The notes under the pieces are model-generated. The model did no database searches, was not told the origin of the DNA, and was given only the letters and a program-made list of their open reading frames with translations. The translations under genes and the position numbers were made by a program. From Embleya sp040605455 (GTDB lineage: Bacteria; Actinomycetota; Actinomycetes; Streptomycetales; Streptomycetaceae), in NCBI RefSeq assembly GCF_040605455.1, contig NZ_JBEXCV010000094.1, forward strand, positions 1 to 36,119: a stretch of 36,119 nt of DNA. Direction: 5' to 3'. This document shows, piece after piece, positions 33,287-36,119 of this stretch (positions are counted from its first letter, which is position 1; each line of letters starts with the position of its first letter).

Positions 33287-33481
33287 GTTCGTTCCGCCTT
33301 CCGGATCCTGTTGTCCTGTCCCGCGGCATCTTCCCTCAACACATTCCTCGGGCGTATGGATCCCATGCAATCCGGTCGTTGGTGGAATGCCTCGCCCCGC
33401 CCTAGCGTCGTCCACGCGGCGGTGCTCCGGAGGGGAACGGGCTCCGCCGCTCCACCGGCCCATGCGATCCGAGGGGTAACT

Positions 33482-33523
33482 GTGCTGTTGTATACGGGAA
33501 TCGAGACGGGGCCGTACCGGTGA
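33482..33523 (+). other. Possible 13-codon leader peptide before the M20 gene
   Basis: A GTG at 33482 is preceded at 5 bases by GAGGGG (33471-33476), the best ribosome site in the region, and encodes VLLYTGIETGPYR. Its TGA overlaps the GTG start of the M20 peptidase (GTGA at 33520-33523). The peptidase start itself has no good ribosome site. A translated leader coupling translation of the peptidase would fit, though this could also be a misplaced start. Confidence 0.4.
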
Positions 33524-34656
33524 CCCGGTCGTCCGCGCTCGCGTTGCCGGCGATGCTGGCCGATCTGGAGGAACTCGTGCTCTGCGAGTCCTTCTCGGCT
33601 GACCACGCGGCGGTGGCGCGCAGCGCCGAGGTGGTCGGCGCCCTCGGGTCAAGGCTGTTGGGGGCCGATCCGGAGACGATCGTGATCGACGGTGTGACCC
33701 ATCTGCGGTGGGCCTTCGGCACCCCGCGGGTGCTGTTGGTGGGACACCACGACACGGTGTGGCCCATGGGCTCGCTGCGGACCCACCCCTGGTCGGTGGC
33801 CGACGGGATCGCCCGCGGCCCCGGCGTTCTGGACATGAAGGCGGGCCTGGTGCAGATGATCCATGCGCTGGCCTCGCTGCCCTCCCCGGACGGGGTGTGC
33901 GTACTGGTCAACGGGGACGAGGAGGTCGGTTCCGGGACCTCCCGGGAGCTGATCGAGGAGTCCGCGCGGGGGTGCGCGGCCGCCTTCGTACTGGAGGCGG
34001 CCGCGGACGAGGAGGGCGCGCTCAAGACCGCACGCAAGGGCACTTCGCGGTACGAGGTCGTGGTGCACGGCCGGGCCGCGCACGCGGGTCAGGAACCGCA
34101 GAAGGGGGTCAATGCCGCGGTCGAGGCCGCTCACCAGGTGCTGTCCATCGCCGGCCTCGGGGACTCGATGGGGGCCGTCGGTGTCGCCCGCTCCCTCCTG
34201 GGCTTCGCGACCGTCACGCCCACCCTGCTGTCGGCCGGCAGTGCGCGCAACACGGTGCCCGCGCTGGCGAGGGTGTCGGTGGACGTGCGCGTGCCGACCC
34301 CGGCCGCGCAGGACCGGGTCGACGAGCTCATGCGGGGGCTCACCGCCCGGACACCCGGAGCCCGGCTGGAGGTGCTGGGCGGCAGGCAACGGCCGCCCAT
34401 GGAACCGGAGTCCTCCGCCGAACTGTTCGCCCTCGCGTCCCGGCTCGCCGCGGAGCTGGGCCACGAACCGCTGCGGGGGATCGCCGTCGGCGGCGCCTCG
34501 GACGGCAACTACACCGCGGCGGTGGGCTGTCCGACGCTGGACGGCCTGGGCGCCGTGGGCGCCGGCGCGCACGCGGACACCGAGTACGTCGAGGTCGCGC
34601 GGATGGTCCCTCGCGCCCGGCTGCTCGCTCGACTCATTGATCACACGACTGGCTGA
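33520..34656 (+). CDS. M20 family zinc metallopeptidase (carboxypeptidase G2-like)
   Basis: This 378-residue enzyme probably hydrolyses an N-acyl amino acid or a short peptide using two zinc ions. Ligands of the family are visible: His in 'VLLVGHHDTVWPMGS', bridging Asp in 'RGPGVLDMKAGLVQM', the catalytic Glu pair in 'LVNGDEEVGSGTS', a further acidic residue in 'FVLEAAADEEGALKTA' and the terminal His in 'GAGAHADTEYVEVARM'. The dimerisation (lid) domain lies at about residues 175-280 ('RYEVVVHGRAAHAGQEPQKG'). It is full length with no signal peptide, so it is cytoplasmic. It is divergent from the LysR gene and probably controlled by it. The substrate is unresolved. Glutamate carboxypeptidase or acetylornithine deacetylase-like activity are options. 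Confidence 0.9.
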   Translation: MTRSSALALPAMLADLEELVLCESFSADHAAVARSAEVVGALGSRLLGADPETIVIDGVTHLRWAFGTPRVLLVGHHDTVWPMGSLRTHPWSVADGIARGPGVLDMKAGLVQMIHALASLPSPDGVCVLVNGDEEVGSGTSRELIEESARGCAAAFVLEAAADEEGALKTARKGTSRYEVVVHGRAAHAGQEPQKGVNAAVEAAHQVLSIAGLGDSMGAVGVARSLLGFATVTPTLLSAGSARNTVPALARVSVDVRVPTPAAQDRVDELMRGLTARTPGARLEVLGGRQRPPMEPESSAELFALASRLAAELGHEPLRGIAVGGASDGNYTAAVGCPTLDGLGAVGAGAHADTEYVEVARMVPRARLLARLIDHTTG

Positions 34657-34701
34657 AGCGGCCTGGACGAGGTCGCTCCGATCCGAAACCGAGGCCCCTT
34701 T

Positions 34702-35505
34702 GTGAGCGTGCCGGGTTCCTCGTCCCCTGAAGTTGCCGCACTGGCTTCCCGTAAGGGCTTCGGCCGATTGGAACACACCTTCCTGCCGAGGAAGGAGGTC
34801 GACGTGCAGGACAAGTACCGGGGACTGTTCGTCGCCGGTTCCCTGGCCGGCGTCGCCTTTCTGGCGACCGGAGGCGTCCTGCTGTGGGTCTTCGTGACCT
34901 GGTGGGTCGCGTTGTACCCCCTCCTCATCTCCGCAATGGCCTTCGCTGTCCTGCTCGAAAGCCCGAACTTCCGGAGGAAACTCGGCGGCCGGCGTCTGCA
35001 CCTCTTCGAGCAGGGTCTGCTCGTGGACAGGGGCGCCGGGCGGCTGTTCGCGGTCCGCTGGGACCATGCGATCCATTACCAGTCAACAGTCCTGGAAGTG
35101 ATCGATTACAAGGGCACGCAGACCGCTGTCGGCAACGCGCACACTTCCACCCTGGTGGCGCCCGACGGCGCCAAGGTCTACGTCTCGGATTTCTTCGCCG
35201 ACTTCGGGACCTGGGCGCCCCTGATCACCGAGGCGATCGCCCGCGCCCAGGTCCAGCAGGTGTGGGAGGCGGTCCGGGCGGGGCGGCGGGCGGGTTACGG
35301 CCCGTTCGACCTGGACGCCACCGGCATCACCGCCAAACGCAAAGGGACGCTGCCCTGGTCGGCCGTCGAGACGATCGATGTCCGCGCGGGCTTCGTGGTC
35401 GTCCGACGGCACGGAAAGCCCAAACCCTGGGCGCTCACCAAGGTCAATACCGTGCCGAACCTCCTCGTCTTCCTGACCATCGCCTCGAACCTCCACGGCG
35501 GGTGA
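34702..35505 (+). CDS. Membrane protein with PH-like cytoplasmic domain, function unknown
   Basis: This 267-residue protein has two closely spaced hydrophobic helices (about residues 43-62, 'LFVAGSLAGVAFLATGGVLL', and 66-86, 'WVALYPLLISAMAFAVLLES') forming a hairpin anchor. The following soluble part begins 'GGRRLHLFEQGLLVDRGAGR' and continues with 'LFAVRWDHAIHYQSTVLEVI' and 'TVPWSAVETIDV'-like strands, typical of PH-like domains. It resembles an actinobacterial family I would place near DUF6585, but I could not confirm that. The GTG at 34702 has GAGG eight bases upstream. It follows the M20 gene by 45 bases, so it may share its transcript. No enzymatic residues are visible. Confidence 0.75.
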   Translation: MSVPGSSSPEVAALASRKGFGRLEHTFLPRKEVDVQDKYRGLFVAGSLAGVAFLATGGVLLWVFVTWWVALYPLLISAMAFAVLLESPNFRRKLGGRRLHLFEQGLLVDRGAGRLFAVRWDHAIHYQSTVLEVIDYKGTQTAVGNAHTSTLVAPDGAKVYVSDFFADFGTWAPLITEAIARAQVQQVWEAVRAGRRAGYGPFDLDATGITAKRKGTLPWSAVETIDVRAGFVVVRRHGKPKPWALTKVNTVPNLLVFLTIASNLHGG

Positions 35506-35508
35506 CGC

Positions 35509-35534
35509 CCACGCTGCCGGCCGGCCGTGCGTGG
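35509..35534 (+). terminator. Hairpin after the membrane-protein gene
   Basis: CCACGC at 35509-35514 pairs with 35529-35534, with the self-complementary CCGGCCGG in the loop. It begins only four bases past the stop codon at 35505. Confidence 0.5.
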
Positions 35535-35581
35535 ACCGGTGGAGCGTCCCGCCCACCCGAGTTCGGGGTGGACATCCGTCC

Positions 35582-35716
35582 GTACTCGCCGAGCTCCGAC
35601 GCGAGCCGATCGTGGCGAACACCAACGGCGGGCTCACCTGCGCGCGGGCCCGCGGCCGAGTCGGCGGGCGCCGACCCAAGCCGACTCCGGACCAGGCCGA
35701 GCCGGCCCGGCAGCTC
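35582..35716 (+). pseudogene. Serine recombinase (resolvase/invertase) fragment
   Basis: The frame reads 'VLAELRREPIVANTNGGLTC' then 'ARARGRVGGRRPKPTPDQAE', which is the hinge and start of the C-terminal helix-turn-helix of resolvases (normally 'ELRRELI...ARARGRVGGRPRKLT'). No catalytic N-terminal domain lies upstream and the HTH is lost downstream. It is the only mobile-element gene scrap within the inserted 3.6-kb segment and lies near its right end, as resolvase genes do in some transposons. Confidence 0.55.
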
Positions 35717-35887
35717 TGGATCCACAAGATCAAGGCATTGGGCCGCCGACGCGACTGGGCTGGTGGGCTCGACGGAAACATCCGCCTGATCGTGGCCAAT
35801 CTGCATCGCGAATCCAGCGCTCACTCCGGCCCTGCCCAATCGCAACACGCGCTTCACCGCACACGGCCTCTGCGGACACAAGGCACA

Positions 35888-36096
35888 GTTGCGCCATGTC
35901 ACTGCTGCAGGCCGGGGTCGACACCACAGTCATCGCGCTCTGGCTCGGCCACGCCGGCGTCCGCTCCACCGACGCCTACGTCCACGCCGACATGACCATC
36001 AAGGAGAAGGCCCTGGCCCTGACCGCACCGATCACCGCACGACCGGGCCGCTACACGCCCACCGACAAGGTCCTCGCCTTCCTGGACCGCCTGTGA
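35888..36096 (+). pseudogene. Tyrosine recombinase, third of trio, C-terminal part
   Basis: From 35888 the frame encodes 'SCAMSLLQAGVDTTVIALWL', then 'GHAGVRSTDAYVHADMTIKE' with the LGH-type His and the nucleophile Tyr, and ends at the TGA of 36096. It begins exactly where the segment at 31496-32273 breaks off. Together they make a 328-residue recombinase in a single frame. It has no start of its own other than an internal ATG at 35896, which would give only the last ~66 residues. Confidence 0.85.
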
Positions 36097-36119
36097 CACC
36101 CGACGTCGACGCGCACCTG

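Larger units (their letters stand above)
32268..35887. mobile_element. 3.6-kb insertion splitting the third recombinase, with 6-bp target duplication
   Basis: GGCACA occurs at 32268-32273 and again at 35882-35887, and only at these six bases do the two junctions agree. Immediately inside, the left end begins TTGTCTCCGC (32274-32283) and the right end, read as reverse complement, begins TTGTGTCCGC (35881-35872): 9 of 10 identical. CCGTGTG follows at nearly equal depth on both sides (32291-32297, and 35866-35860). Excision restores the recombinase reading frame exactly. The cargo is a LysR gene, an M20 peptidase gene, a membrane-protein gene and a resolvase scrap. No intact transposase is inside, so movement would depend on another element. 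Confidence 0.7.
29564..36096 (+). mobile_element. Recombinase-in-trio (RIT)-like element, interrupted
   Basis: Three different tyrosine recombinase genes lie head to tail with ATGA overlaps at 30568-30571 and (after frameshift repair) 31496-31499, the organisation described for RIT elements. The third is split by a 3.6-kb insertion and resumes at 35888. The element ends are not visible: the left end probably lies near 29545, where a minus-strand gene is cut, and the right end lies beyond the window. Confidence 0.65.

Noticed and set aside
29564..36096. Prophage
   Set aside because: No structural, packaging or lysis genes; three tandem recombinases fit a RIT-type element better.
1..36119. CRISPR array
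   Set aside because: No regularly spaced direct repeats were noticed anywhere; the repeats found are single inverted or direct copies.

Overview
The window looks like chromosome of a high-GC actinomycete, most likely Streptomyces or a close relative. Coding regions have GC-rich third codon positions, GTG starts and GTGA/ATGA start-stop overlaps are common, and the gene set is typical of streptomycete accessory regions (MerR fused to a sliding clamp, Hanks-type kinase, SpoIIE-type phosphatase with its own ATPase domain, SHOCT protein, trypsin-associated genes). There are many transposase, integrase and frameshifted remnants, as expected of a chromosome arm or genomic island.

Layout. 1-3400: an IS630-type transposase, an intact TPR-like gene and a MerR-clamp fusion, bracketed by a 30-bp inverted repeat. 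3396-5344: a membrane-anchored Ser/Thr protein kinase, a frameshifted small gene and a strong hairpin terminator. 5388-7359: broken or truncated genes, including a breakpoint near 5540. 8097-14341: a compact four-gene operon (Trypco2 protein, trypsin-pseudokinase fusion, Upf1-like SF1 helicase, 408-residue winged-helix-like protein) ending in a terminator. This is the most interesting locus: a candidate protease-effector conflict or defence system. 14386-15174: transposase debris. 15175-19144: a redox/detoxification operon (alpha/beta hydrolase, flavodoxin-like protein, MFS exporter) divergent from a LysR regulator. 19315-19734: an integrase remnant beside the 3' half of a tRNA-Pro(GGG) gene, a worn integration site. 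19925-23464: a SHOCT protein and a large SpoIIE-type phosphatase. 23477-26564: a decayed SF2 helicase, a zinc-ribbon protein and a frameshifted gene. 26839-28482: an intact PLP-dependent amino-acid decarboxylase. 29564-36096: three tandem tyrosine recombinases resembling a recombinase-in-trio (RIT) element.

The third recombinase of that trio is split. Its N-terminal part ends at 32273 and its missing C-terminal part resumes at 35888. The intervening 3.6 kb is flanked by a 6-bp direct repeat and short terminal inverted repeats, and carries a LysR regulator, an M20 metallopeptidase and a membrane protein. Removing it restores the recombinase frame exactly.

Functional groupings: the 8097-14298 operon appears to be a single coupled system. 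Hydrolase, flavodoxin and exporter are probably under the divergent LysR. The M20 peptidase is probably under its own divergent LysR. Frameshifts cluster in mobile or junk segments while long operons are intact, which points to real gene decay more than uniform sequencing error.
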